This document shows, in pieces, positions 19,793 to 28,689 of a stretch of DNA of 64,000 bases. Origin of the DNA: Teredinibacter turnerae T7901 (GTDB lineage: Bacteria > Pseudomonadota > Gammaproteobacteria > Pseudomonadales > Cellvibrionaceae); NCBI RefSeq assembly GCF_000023025.1, contig NC_012997.1, positions 1,286,764 through 1,350,763 on the forward strand. Direction: 5' to 3'. Below the pieces are notes generated by a model. It had not been told where the DNA came from. It searched no databases and worked only from the letters and a program-made list of their open reading frames with translations. A program made the position numbers and the translations under genes. The first letter of the stretch is position 1; each line of letters starts with the position of its first letter.

Positions 19793-21937
19793 ATGAATCG
19801 CTCGTATTTTCCCCTGTGTTTGTCCCTGCTTTCCGGTGTGGTTTATGCCACGCCCCCCGCATTGGAAGAAGTCCTGGTAACCGGTGAACTGCGCCAGGTC
19901 AATCAGCTCACCCTGGCCAACAGTGTTAGTGTTATCAGCGCGGATGCTATCGCTCAGCGCAATGCAAAAAATCTAGAAGATATATTGAATGTAGCTCCCA
20001 ACGTAAACTTCTCGACCGGCGCATCGCGTGGCCGGTTTATCCAGATTCGCGGTATAGGTGAACGCAGTCAGTTTGAATCGCCGATGAACCCTTCTGTGGG
20101 GGTAATCGTCGATGGAATCGACTTCACTGGACTGGCGACTGGCGTGGCCACACTGGATACTGCACAAGTCGAAATTTTCCGTGGCCCGCAGGGCACACTA
20201 TACGGAGCCAATGCGTTAGCGGGTATGATCAATGTCACCGGTAACGGCGCAGCGGATGCAACCGAAGGGAGGATAAACGTCGGTGTTGGCAATTACGGCA
20301 GCTACGATGTCAGTGGCATGGTCAACGCGCCTCTGGCAGAAAATGTCGGATGGCGATTGGCGGCGCAACGCAATGTGAGTGACGGCTACATCGAGAATGC
20401 ATATCTCGGTCGCGACGATACCAATAATATCGACGAGTTAAACCTGCGCAACCTTTTGCGTTTTGATATTTCGAGCACGTTGAGTCTTAGCTTGACCAGC
20501 TATTACATCGATATCGATAACGGTTACGACGCCTTTAGTCTGGATAACAACCGCACAACCCTATCCGACGAACCCGGCCACGACCGTCAGGAAACGCATG
20601 CTCATGCGTTAAAAGCTGACTACACAGGTCTCAGCTTTGCCGATGTTACCGGATTATTGAGCTATGCAAACAGCCAAACTGAATACGGGTATGATGAAGA
20701 TTGGTCCTACCGGGATATTTGCTCGATAGACTCAGACTGCGCTTACTATCAATATTCCACGACCGATAACTATTTACGTGATAACGATAATCTCACCATA
20801 GACCTGCGCCTGCTCTCCAAGCCGGAAGAGCAAGGGGTACGCTGGGCGATGGGGCTGTATCATCGTGATCAAACGGTGGATTTACTGCGGACCTACGTTA
20901 ATAACGACCCAGATGGCGATCCCTATCTGCCTGTCGCGACCCCTGAGATCTCTACCTATTCCAGCGATTACCAAACCGAAAATACTGCAGTTTACGGGCA
21001 GCTGGATATTCCCGTGGGCGATCGGCTGACCCTTATAACCGGTGCGCGTTTAGAACGCTTTACCGCTGATTTTAGCGATAGTCAGAATGAGCAGTTTGCA
21101 CCGGAGGACAATTTGTGGGGTGGCAAAATTGCTATTGAGTATCAAGCAGCGAGTAACCATTTTGTCTATGCGTTGGTATCGCGCGGTTACAAAGTGCTGG
21201 GGTTTAGTCCAGATCCGGACTTAAACGCTGCCGATAAAACATTCGACACCGAAACCATGCACAACTATGAACTGGGTTGGAAAGCGCATTGGAACAACAC
21301 GCTGCAGTTCAGCACGGCCGTGTTTTATCAAGAACGCAGTGATATTCAAATAAAACAGTCGCGTTCCTATCAAATCGACAACACGACGCAGTTTGTCGAT
21401 TTAATTGATAATGCCCCCGGTGGCGAAAACTATGGTCTGGAAACCGAATTGCGCTGGTACGCTACCGATGCGTTGTCAATTGTCGGTACCCTCGCATTGC
21501 TCGAAACCGGTTATGACACCTATTTAAATTGCAGCCATGTGGATTCTGATCTGGCCAATGGCCGCTGCTACGATATGAGCCAACGACCGCAAGCCCACGC
21601 GCCAAAAACCCAATATTTTGTAGCGGCAAACTATCGGTTGCCAGCGGGTTTGATGTTCCGTTTGGAGGTTGAAGGGAAAGACAGCTTTTATTTTTCCGAA
21701 AGCCATAACGAACAAAGCGATGCCTACACATTGCTAAACGCCCGTGCTGAATATGCGCTTGGTGCCGCGACCCTGGCGCTGTGGATTAAAAATATTACCG
21801 ACGAAACTGTTGAAACTCGTGGGTTTTACTTCAGCCATGACTACGGCAACGATCCGCGTAATGGCTACGCGCCCGAACCGTATACCCAGAAAGGCGCGCC
21901 GCGTACTATGGGTGCCAGTATCAGCTACGAATTTTAA
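19793..21937 (+). CDS. TPP-regulated TonB-dependent receptor, probable thiamine(-precursor) uptake
   Basis: A 714-residue outer-membrane receptor. Signal peptide at 1 to about 19 (cut near VYA-TPP). The TonB-box-like LEEVLVTG is followed by the plug (about 40-160; FIQIRGIGERSQFESPMNPSVGVIVDGIDF and VEIFRGPQGTLYGANALAG). The barrel ends in the C-terminal Phe (SISYEF). The TPP riboswitch directly upstream and the following thiamine-type genes point to thiamine or its pyrimidine/thiazole parts as substrate. Riboswitch-regulated receptors of this kind are known in marine gammaproteobacteria (named omr in comparative genomics). The substrate itself is inferred. Confidence 0.88.
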   Translation: MNRSYFPLCLSLLSGVVYATPPALEEVLVTGELRQVNQLTLANSVSVISADAIAQRNAKNLEDILNVAPNVNFSTGASRGRFIQIRGIGERSQFESPMNPSVGVIVDGIDFTGLATGVATLDTAQVEIFRGPQGTLYGANALAGMINVTGNGAADATEGRINVGVGNYGSYDVSGMVNAPLAENVGWRLAAQRNVSDGYIENAYLGRDDTNNIDELNLRNLLRFDISSTLSLSLTSYYIDIDNGYDAFSLDNNRTTLSDEPGHDRQETHAHALKADYTGLSFADVTGLLSYANSQTEYGYDEDWSYRDICSIDSDCAYYQYSTTDNYLRDNDNLTIDLRLLSKPEEQGVRWAMGLYHRDQTVDLLRTYVNNDPDGDPYLPVATPEISTYSSDYQTENTAVYGQLDIPVGDRLTLITGARLERFTADFSDSQNEQFAPEDNLWGGKIAIEYQAASNHFVYALVSRGYKVLGFSPDPDLNAADKTFDTETMHNYELGWKAHWNNTLQFSTAVFYQERSDIQIKQSRSYQIDNTTQFVDLIDNAPGGENYGLETELRWYATDALSIVGTLALLETGYDTYLNCSHVDSDLANGRCYDMSQRPQAHAPKTQYFVAANYRLPAGLMFRLEVEGKDSFYFSESHNEQSDAYTLLNARAEYALGAATLALWIKNITDETVETRGFYFSHDYGNDPRNGYAPEPYTQKGAPRTMGASISYEF

Positions 21938-21949
21938 GGAGCCTGGATT

Positions 21950-22201
21950 ATGAAACTTAGTGTTGAGTTAACCTACTACCCCTTGCAGCAAACTGATCAT
22001 ATCGCCGCAATTAAACAGGTGATCGATAAACTGAATAGCTACAGCGACATTAAAGTTGAAACCTTTCCGACGGCAACAGTGGTGATGGGCGATTACCCCG
22101 TTGTAATGGCAATGCTTAACGAGGTTATTGCCTGGGGTTACAATCAGTTTGGCCGCAGTGTCTTCGTTGCTAAATTTCTGCCTTCCTACGAGGCTCTATA
22201 G
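21950..22201 (+). CDS. Small thiamine/HMP-binding-like protein (YkoF/MTH1187-type fold)
   Basis: An 83-residue soluble protein. The pattern MKLSVELTYYPL...I...ID.LN.YSDIKVETFPTATVVMGDYPVVMAMLNEVI resembles a single ferredoxin-like half of YkoF/thiamine-binding (DUF77-like) proteins, which bind thiamine or hydroxymethylpyrimidine. A strong Shine-Dalgarno AAGGAG precedes it. Its stop overlaps the next gene's GTG by one base. The position between receptor and permease genes in a TPP-controlled operon supports a thiamine-related role. Exact ligand unknown. Confidence 0.75.
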   Translation: MKLSVELTYYPLQQTDHIAAIKQVIDKLNSYSDIKVETFPTATVVMGDYPVVMAMLNEVIAWGYNQFGRSVFVAKFLPSYEAL

Positions 22202-22821
22202 TGGTTGAGTTTTTCCAACAGGGGCTTCACGCTTTTTTGCAACAGTCGGCAGCTGAACTCGCAGCCGTCGCACTGGGTTTGGCCTACCTGATATTGGCGA
22301 TGCGTCAGAGTATCTGGTGTTGGCCGTGCGCGTTTTTAAGCACGGCGCTATTTGCGTGGGTGTTTTTCGATGTATCCCTGGTAATGGAGTCTGTATTAAA
22401 CGTGTATTACATGGCGATGGCGGCCTATGGTTTCTGGTGTTGGCAACGGCGAGGGGATGTACCGGTACTGCCTATTACGACCTGGCCTTTGCGCACCCAC
22501 ACGCTTGCCATTGGCGGGATTGCACTGCTTACACTGGTAAGTGGATACTTGCTGACGTCGCACACCCAGGCTGCCTGGCCCTACCTGGACTCTTTTACGA
22601 CTTGGGGTAGTGTGATTACTACCTTTATGGTTGCGCGCAAGATATTTGAAAACTGGTTGTATTGGCTTGTTATTGATTCCGTTGCCTTGTTTTTATATTG
22701 GGACCGCGAGCTGTATGGCGCTGCTCTGCTGATGGTGGTTTATCTGGTGCTCATTGTGGTGGGCACGGTAACCTGGTATCGCCAGTGGCAACAACAAACC
22801 GAATGTGTCGCTGCGTCGTGA
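22201..22821 (+). CDS. pnuT: PnuC-family transporter, probable thiamine transporter PnuT
   Basis: A 206-residue inner-membrane protein with about seven hydrophobic segments. It carries the PnuC family core W...F.S..LFAW.FF...L..ESVLNVYYMAMAAYGFWCW (about 38-80). PnuC proteins are facilitators trapped by phosphorylation of the vitamin in the cytoplasm. The TPP riboswitch and the kinase gene downstream make thiamine (PnuT) much more likely than nicotinamide riboside. It starts at GTG 22201, overlapping the previous stop, and its stop overlaps the kinase GTG by 4 bp (GTGA). Confidence 0.88.
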   Translation: MVEFFQQGLHAFLQQSAAELAAVALGLAYLILAMRQSIWCWPCAFLSTALFAWVFFDVSLVMESVLNVYYMAMAAYGFWCWQRRGDVPVLPITTWPLRTHTLAIGGIALLTLVSGYLLTSHTQAAWPYLDSFTTWGSVITTFMVARKIFENWLYWLVIDSVALFLYWDRELYGAALLMVVYLVLIVVGTVTWYRQWQQQTECVAAS

Positions 22822-23585
22822 ACACTCATTTAGTGCGCGCACTGGCCACCTGGCGTGAGTGGCCTGTTGCCCTTTCAGATGTCCCCTCAATTGTTTGTGA
22901 ACTCACCACTGGTCGTACCAATCGCAACTATGTGCTGCAATGCGGTCGCGAGCAATACCGGTTGCGCCTAAATGCAACCAACGCCGACGCGTTGGGTATT
23001 AATCGCGAATCTGAACGCACGATTTTAGACGCGTTAAGGCCCTTGGCTTGCACACCACCCATTCTTTATTTCAATCGGCAGTCTGGTTTTGCACTGCTCC
23101 CCTATTTGGAAGGCCGAGTTTGGACCGCCGCCGACATGCGCGATGGTCGTAAGGTAGAGCGATTATTACAGCTGCTCGCGCGCATTCAGTCCCAACAGGT
23201 ACGCGTACCTGTTCGCGATTATTATCAGTATCTGGAGAATTACCTGCAACAGTTAAAGCGGGCAGGGCATCCGCTTACGCTTGCTGAAGGTGCGGCACTC
23301 GAAAAGTTTCGTAGCCAGTGGCAACGGGCGTTGCCTTCGTGGGAGCCGACGCTGAGTCATCACGATTTAATACCGGATAATATACTGGAAACCGACGCCG
23401 GTTTAGTGATTTTGGATTGGGAATACGCTGCGCTGGGGCACCCGCAAATTGACCAGCGCTGCGTTGAACTCGTTGTTGCCGGGTGGTCCGCGAGTGACCA
23501 GCGCTTGCGCGACGGTGATCTGGTGGATCAGTTAATATTCTGGCTTACGGTGCTTTGGGAGAAAGTGAACCAGCTTTCTAGTTAG
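22818..23585 (+). CDS. Thiamine-kinase-like phosphotransferase (APH/choline kinase fold)
   Basis: A 255-residue kinase. The C-lobe shows the catalytic loop SHHDLIPDN (Asp183, Asn188) and the metal-binding LDWEYA (Asp200), as in ThiK/choline kinase/APH enzymes. The N-lobe is short. The GTG at 22818 overlaps the pnuT stop. In this operon it most likely phosphorylates imported thiamine to thiamine monophosphate, trapping it behind the PnuT facilitator. It is the last gene of the four-gene riboswitch operon. Confidence 0.85.
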   Translation: MNTHLVRALATWREWPVALSDVPSIVCELTTGRTNRNYVLQCGREQYRLRLNATNADALGINRESERTILDALRPLACTPPILYFNRQSGFALLPYLEGRVWTAADMRDGRKVERLLQLLARIQSQQVRVPVRDYYQYLENYLQQLKRAGHPLTLAEGAALEKFRSQWQRALPSWEPTLSHHDLIPDNILETDAGLVILDWEYAALGHPQIDQRCVELVVAGWSASDQRLRDGDLVDQLIFWLTVLWEKVNQLSS

Positions 23586-23647
23586 CCATTTGGGCTCAAG
23601 CGTGCGGCTGATGTTTCAGTCGAATATGCGATTCCAGTCGACTCCTA

Positions 23648-24079
23648 TTATTTCTCTTCCGTCAAAAATTCAGTTAATAATTCATTCAGTTGGATTATTC
23701 TGGTTTTAACTTGCGCTTTTTCTGCACCACTTAATTCTTTATAACCGCGCATGTAGGGCCAGCCATAGCCCCAGCGGTACCAGGTAGGAAAATAGGGCGC
23801 TCCACCCAGTTGGACTCCGAGATGCATAATATAGGAGAGGTTTTCTTCGCCTAGATCAGCGACGCAGCGCTGAAGCTGTCCGTCGGCTAGGATACGTTCG
23901 TTTTCCGAGCCGCCTTTCCAGTAAGCGTAATCGTGACGAATACAGCACTCCATCCACTTTACATGGTCTTTCGTATCCCCATCTGGAAAAAGGCTACAGC
24001 CATCGGTAGTAAACGGCTTCAACTCGGCGGCAGTCGCGGTAGCTGAAATTGCGCAGATTAATATTAACAGTACTTTCAT
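23648..24079 (-). CDS. Small secreted phospholipase-A2-like protein
   Basis: 143 residues with a Sec signal peptide (about 1-18, cut near ATAAE). The mature part contains DGCSLFPDG, then CCIRHDYAYWKGGS (about 45-58), which matches the CCxxHD catalytic helix of phospholipases A2, followed by ADGQLQRCV with another cysteine. The usual calcium loop (YGCYCG) is not evident, so the family call rests on the CC..HD helix and cysteines. It is probably periplasmic or secreted. It converges on the thiamine operon. Confidence 0.65.
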   Translation of the reverse strand: MKVLLILICAISATATAAELKPFTTDGCSLFPDGDTKDHVKWMECCIRHDYAYWKGGSENERILADGQLQRCVADLGEENLSYIMHLGVQLGGAPYFPTWYRWGYGWPYMRGYKELSGAEKAQVKTRIIQLNELLTEFLTEEK

Positions 24080-24492
24080 AGGGCCTCTAAAAGAATGGTG
24101 AGCCTGTGCGAATGTTAAACCTTATCGGGGCAGGTCAAGGTTGCGCTTCATAAAATACGCTAACCAGTGGTATCCGAATGGTTAGCCAGCATGCGACTTT
24201 CGGTAATCGCTTTTGGCGTACTACGATTCTATCTAATGTTGCGGCCTGTGGGCAGTGACGCGAGCTGTGGCGCTGAACAGCACTATCTGGCGATGCCGGT
24301 GCTTGCGACATAACGGTTGGTTGTTATATCCAGGGTCGTTTTTTTCGGGGAGCGATGGCTTACCGATTCTACGATTGCGCTGTTGATATGGGGTGGGTTA
24401 CTGCTGAACTTGACAGTGGCAGTGCTTATTTTGGTTCGGGCGAGAAACCTGACGGAGCAGGGGGTACTATGGCCTGGCAGTCGGGCCGAACC
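24080..24492. other. Non-coding gap
   Basis: Between two minus-strand genes. A 70-codon plus-strand ORF within it (24317-24529) has no recognisable start signal or domain and runs into the GNAT gene, so I do not call it. Confidence 0.5.
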
Positions 24493-25035
24493 CTATTCAC
24501 TGCCGTATTCGCTTGCCAACATAGAATAAATGGCGTGGTTTACGTACTTGGAATACAGCCATTCACACTCGCGTAGAGTCGCTTCATAGGTAAAGCCAAG
24601 GCGTTCCGCTATCGCGCGACTTCGCGCGTTATTTTCTGCACAGTGTATTTCCAATTTATTTAAAGCGTACTGCTGGAACCCGATGTCGAGCAGCGTTTTT
24701 ACCACAGATGTCATAATTCCTTGCCCGGTATATTTTTCGGCGAGCCAATAGCCGATAGCGCTTGTTCGGTTATGCTTGTCAACGGGATGAAAACCAGCAA
24801 CACCGCAGAGCCGACTCCTATAAAAAACGGCAAAATTGGGAGCGCCGCCAGCGCTGGATTCTGTGATAGTGGAGCGAATATAACTTCTCGTATCCTCACT
24901 GGATCGAATCGTATCCAACCAGGGCAACCATTCTCGCAAGTAGTCGCGATTAGCTTCTGTAAGTCGGAACAGCGCGTGCGTATGTTCAAAACTTAGCTGC
25001 TGGATGTACACGTCGGCTGAAATAATGTAGTCCAT
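24493..25035 (-). CDS. GNAT acetyltransferase (RimJ/RimL-like)
   Basis: A 180-residue N-acetyltransferase of the RimL/YdaF kind. Visible parts: LTEANRDYLREWLPWLD (N-terminal substrate side), IGYWLAEKYTGQGIMTSVVKTLLDIGF (motif A with the acetyl-CoA-binding Q/GxGxxx loop) and NKLEIHCAENNARSRAIAERLGFTYEATLRECE (motif B). Likely substrates are ribosomal protein N-termini or small amines. The real one is unknown. Confidence 0.88.
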   Translation of the reverse strand: MDYIISADVYIQQLSFEHTHALFRLTEANRDYLREWLPWLDTIRSSEDTRSYIRSTITESSAGGAPNFAVFYRSRLCGVAGFHPVDKHNRTSAIGYWLAEKYTGQGIMTSVVKTLLDIGFQQYALNKLEIHCAENNARSRAIAERLGFTYEATLRECEWLYSKYVNHAIYSMLASEYGSE

Positions 25036-25071
25036 ATCTGTTGGTGTGAATTTGCTGAAGAATGAATCGAA

Positions 25072-26100
25072 TTAAAGCCTGGACTCCAGTAGCTCTCTAA
25101 GAGGCGTTGGCAAAAATACCCGGCACTTGTCTGTAATAGCTTTCTCGTGCTTCTGCCAAACAATGCCCAGGTAGATAACACCTAAACCAATCAATGTTAA
25201 TGATATTGGGAATCCCCAGCTGTTTTTGAACACGTCTGATGCCAGGTGAGAGAGATACAAACAGATTCCGATAGCGCCGAATATAACGAATACCCGTCTT
25301 AGCAGTAGCGCGCCCACGCCAATCATCGCCAGGTTGGTACAGCAATAAAAAAACTTGGACCATTCACTGCTTGAGTTTTGCAGTGATAAGCCTCCCCAAA
25401 ACGCTATTACGCCAAATAAGTAAACCCAGAATGCGTAGTCGGCGTTATGCTTGGAGCGTATATCAATCCAAAACGCCAGGCCGAGCATAAGTAGCCCGCT
25501 ATACATCGAAACAATTTTTCGCAATTCCCAGGAATAGTCGTCGCCAGTAATTATTACCGCAATATCCATTGTCATGTACCACAAGGTCACAGCGATGGGC
25601 ATAACCATGAAGGGATATTGAAGTCGCCAGACCAAAATAACGCCTGCGGCGAGAGTGCCCAGTTCCATATAGAGCCAGTGCCATTTTACCTGTCGATGAT
25701 AGTCCCGGTAGACACTTTCGTCGGGCCAGACCCCAAGCCATTGTTGGAGCCCGTAGATAGCAAGCGGTGTAATACACACCACAAACGTACCGCAAATACC
25801 TGCCGGAATGACAAGCTGACGGGCCGAGAACGTATTGGTCAGCAGCAACCCAATAAATGCGTATATCGCCGATATCACAACGATCCCGGCTCCACCGTAG
25901 GTTTCCCAACCCAAGGTCATAAACAGCGTCATGGCACCGATAGCGACAAGGCCACCGAGGTAGTAAAGTACGTGAGTAAAAGTAAATTGAGGCGTATTCT
26001 CAAATTCGCGGTTAAAAAATGCATATAGGTCTTCTACTTGCCGGCTCGTTATAATTCCTTCGCGCTCGGCTTTTACGAGTTTTTCCTTTGTGATCTTCAC
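25072..26100 (-). CDS. DUF2157-like multi-spanning membrane protein
   Basis: A roughly 342-residue inner-membrane protein with a cytoplasmic N-terminus (KITKEKLVKAEREGIITSRQVEDLYAFFN) as in DUF2157 proteins. About nine to ten hydrophobic segments follow. Function unknown. I chose the GTG at 26100 because AAGG lies about 8 bases upstream. The frame is open to an ATG at 26157, but that extension is encoded by a low-complexity ACAACAC-type stretch and adds no conserved sequence. It ends 36 bp before the GNAT gene start on the same strand. Confidence 0.7.
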   Translation of the reverse strand: MKITKEKLVKAEREGIITSRQVEDLYAFFNREFENTPQFTFTHVLYYLGGLVAIGAMTLFMTLGWETYGGAGIVVISAIYAFIGLLLTNTFSARQLVIPAGICGTFVVCITPLAIYGLQQWLGVWPDESVYRDYHRQVKWHWLYMELGTLAAGVILVWRLQYPFMVMPIAVTLWYMTMDIAVIITGDDYSWELRKIVSMYSGLLMLGLAFWIDIRSKHNADYAFWVYLFGVIAFWGGLSLQNSSSEWSKFFYCCTNLAMIGVGALLLRRVFVIFGAIGICLYLSHLASDVFKNSWGFPISLTLIGLGVIYLGIVWQKHEKAITDKCRVFLPTPLRELLESRL

Positions 26101-26268
26101 CAGCCAGCCCTTTTGTGTAGTGTTGTGTACTGTTGTGTGGTGCGGTACGAGAATCAAGAACGTTTTTAGAATGATAGTGGGAGTGGTCGAGCCCTTGGCT
26201 TTTTCATCGCTGTCTGTCAGTTACGCATGTCTACGTTGTCAAATCAGGCGGGATAGCGCGCTCCTCGC

Positions 26269-26673
26269 TCAGGTTGCGCAGTTAAGTTTCCAAGGTACAT
26301 TAAAGCGGTCGATAACTATAGCGTAACAAGGCGACCAAAATGTATTTTGCGGTGGCAAAATTACCTTTCCGCCACATGATAACTGATTAAACACGGACTT
26401 TACTTGCGCTTCGCTCTGCAAACCAAGCAGTAGACTAAATCCCTGGGGTTTAACGTAGCTATCTGGTTGTACATCCGCGCCAGCGATGTCGATTCCCTGA
26501 ATGTGAATATTGCCATGCAGAATTTTGCCTTGCCAGTTTTCTGGGGTAGTGCTTGCAAGTGGTGAATCTGCGATTTTTACTATCAATCCGATTTTGGCGT
26601 CCAGATATTCAGCATAGAAATGAAAGGCTTCTTCACAACGACCATCAAAATCAATATGACAACTGAGGTTCAT
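26269..26673 (-). CDS. VOC-superfamily (PhnB/glyoxalase-like) protein
   Basis: A 134-residue protein of the PhnB/3-demethylubiquinone-methyltransferase-like VOC group: MNLSCHIDFDGRCEEAFHFYAEYLDAKI at the start, ending DRFNVPWKLNC. I took the second in-frame ATG (26673), which has AAGGGAG just before it, over the ATG at 26697. The metal ligands of true glyoxalase I are not obvious, as is usual in PhnB-like members. Function unknown. Confidence 0.82.
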   Translation of the reverse strand: MNLSCHIDFDGRCEEAFHFYAEYLDAKIGLIVKIADSPLASTTPENWQGKILHGNIHIQGIDIAGADVQPDSYVKPQGFSLLLGLQSEAQVKSVFNQLSCGGKVILPPQNTFWSPCYAIVIDRFNVPWKLNCAT

Positions 26674-26739
26674 CTTTGCTCCCTTTAAATTTTCCATTAT
26701 AGCTGTTTTGTATTTTTGATATTTTGTGTGCCTGCTAAT

Positions 26740-27588
26740 TTATACAGCTGACGTGCTTAGTTCTGCCTTGCCTTTGCGCCAGAATACGAGGGCTAAACAA
26801 AAAGCAACAACAGCAGGTATTGCTCCGAATTCATCGATAAACCAGGCGGATCGGCTGGTTTCCACCGTCAGGGGCGTAAACACTTTTTGTATAAATATAT
26901 TTGAACTTGCGTGGTAAATAACACCGGTCCACACACTCCCTGTTTTTAGCCGATAGTAGGTCATTATTACGCTGGTTGATACGATAAACAGGCTAAAGAT
27001 AAACAGCTGATAGATCAGCGGGGTTATGCCGTTGCCGTACAATCCCCGAATGATTAGCGGCCAATGAAAAATTGACCAGGCGACTCCGCTGATAAGTGCC
27101 ACAGCACCAAAGGAGGTGATTTTTGAAAGTTCACTGGTAACTAAGCCCCGCCAACCTATTTCTTCCCCTAGAATGGACGGGAGCGATACAAAAAAGCTGA
27201 TCGTCGCCACGAATATAACGTGAAATAACAAAATATTGAGTTCGTTCCAAGCTGGTAGATTGTAGTCTTCCTTAAGTTCGGAGAGGTATTCACTATTGTA
27301 GAACCCGGCGAGACCAGAGAGCCAGATTATTAGATAAGCTGCGAGGATGATCGCGAAGGGCGTGAAGTAGCTTTGCCACTTGGCTTTCCACTCTCCCCAA
27401 TGCCAGCCAAGACTGCCTATACTGATGCGCCTCACCAGGCATGTGGCCAAAGTCGCTAAGCCAACAGATAGTATCAAGGGCGTTGCCTGGCCGGTTCTAA
27501 ATATCAGCCAGTAGCCTAATAGATAAAATGCGACCAAGAAGCATGTGAAGGTTAGCAGAGTTATTATTGTGCGTGTTTTGGATTCCAT
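26740..27588 (-). CDS. CPBP-family intramembrane protease
   Basis: A 282-residue protein with about eight membrane helices. It carries the CPBP (CAAX protease and bacteriocin-processing, Abi) motifs: EEIGWRG (EExxxR, about 147-153), then FHWP (about 178-181), then a later H in GVIYHASSN (about 231-239). These glutamyl intramembrane proteases cleave membrane-associated peptides. Bacterial roles range from bacteriocin maturation to envelope stress. No partner gene is adjacent. Confidence 0.88.
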   Translation of the reverse strand: MESKTRTIITLLTFTCFLVAFYLLGYWLIFRTGQATPLILSVGLATLATCLVRRISIGSLGWHWGEWKAKWQSYFTPFAIILAAYLIIWLSGLAGFYNSEYLSELKEDYNLPAWNELNILLFHVIFVATISFFVSLPSILGEEIGWRGLVTSELSKITSFGAVALISGVAWSIFHWPLIIRGLYGNGITPLIYQLFIFSLFIVSTSVIMTYYRLKTGSVWTGVIYHASSNIFIQKVFTPLTVETSRSAWFIDEFGAIPAVVAFCLALVFWRKGKAELSTSAV

Positions 27589-27621
27589 AGGTACCCCGAG
27601 TGTGTTATCTGAGCATACTAT

Positions 27622-27796
27622 TAACCCGGCGATTAAATAGATGATGCTATCTATTTAATTGTTAATCGTGCACCCATAAAATACTGACGAAAATGTGTGA
27701 ATTTTTTTAATATTTCAACGGCTTACCTTGCCCATCTGGCAATGGCGGTGCTTCCCTGCCCAGCCTATTGACTTCGCAATTTTCATTGCCAAGTTA
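27622..27796 (+). mobile_element. MITE-like element, copy 1
   Basis: A 175-bp AT-rich non-coding element bounded by TA on both sides. The left end is TA-ACCCGGCGATTAAATAG and the right end is CATTGCCAAGT-TA, so the terminal repeats are inverted (ACCYGGCRAT / ATTGCCARGT). A strong internal hairpin ATTAAATAGAT...ATCTATTTAAT lies at the left end. A diverged second copy in the opposite orientation is at 32964-33130. TA flanks fit a Tc1/mariner/IS630-type insertion, which is inference. Confidence 0.72.
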
Positions 27797-28689
27797 ATAG
27801 AAGATCAACCCGAAAGGCCGGATATTTCCGGTGATCTGTTCAAGCGTGTTGTCAGCGTTATGGCTGCTAGCTGCTCTTTTGACTTCTGAAACAGTCGAAT
27901 AAAACACACTCAAAAAAGCCGCCAACTAACCCATAAACCGGAGATGTGGACGGTGCGGTCAATTTTAGAATAGGTATACCCCTGGTGTAAGGGGAGCACT
28001 TGTCGTATTCATCCACTAATCATGCGCTACTCCTGCACGCGTGATGGAAAGCACTCAAACTCTCCGCGAATCGCCGCCTGATATTCGGTTTTTTTTTGAT
28101 GATCCTGCGAAGGTTTATTGCCGTAAGGCGTTGCCTCGGCTTCTGTTCTTTGTCCCGGGTCCACCGGTTTTCCGCGTATTCAGGTACGTGTCTGCTGCCT
28201 CGAACCTACACCATCCGAACCTCCGTGGTTTCCTAACCTTGGTGCGTTGTAACAGTCATCAGTATGTCACGGAGCGGGCCGAAAGGCTCAGCTAGTGAGA
28301 CTGCGCCCTTCACCGCACCGACGGAACGACTGACACAACTCTCCCGTAGCAGCCCCACTCAATTAGTCGTAAGGCACTCAAGGCGGCCCTGATTGGGCAA
28401 TAAGTTCGGCTTTTTCTGGCGTGTTTAGGTATATGACGGTTCCCGTTTGCGCGTAAAGGGAGTGGGCTACAGCATACGTGAGATCTGGCGTTCAGTGGGT
28501 TTTTCTCTTTCGGGGCAGAACTTCAGATGCGAAATTTACTCTGACTGCTTGAATTATTGTCATACAATCATATAAAGTTGAGTTTAATGACGGCGCTGGT
28601 ACAGCGACTCTTTACTGCATGGATCGCCTGAGGCGTGCGTAAACGATGATCCTTCAATGTCCAGACTTGCAGGCAAAAACGGGTTACCT
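27797..28689. other. Long non-coding gap before the catabolic genes
   Basis: About 890 bases with no convincing gene. An 84-codon ORF at 28041-28295 lacks a ribosome site and looks like chance. The only clear signal is the ATTGTCATACAAT operator at 28556-28568. Confidence 0.5.
28556..28568 (+). promoter_or_regulatory. FadR/GntR-type operator, site 1
   Basis: ATTGTCATACAAT is a perfect inverted repeat of ATTGT/ACAAT with a 3-base spacer. It fits the TNGTNNNACNA form recognised by FadR-subfamily GntR regulators. It lies about 120 bp before the hydratase gene that opens the ring-cleavage operon. The same box recurs at five other promoters in this cluster. Confidence 0.75.

Noticed and set aside
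24286-24310. Similarity of ATCTGGCGATGCCGGTGCTT to an inner part of the MITE at 27622
   Set aside because: Only about 20 bases match, and neither terminal repeat is nearby. Probably chance.
28041-28295. 84-codon ORF in the gap before the catabolic genes
   Set aside because: No ribosome site, no recognisable domain, unusual composition; treated as chance.
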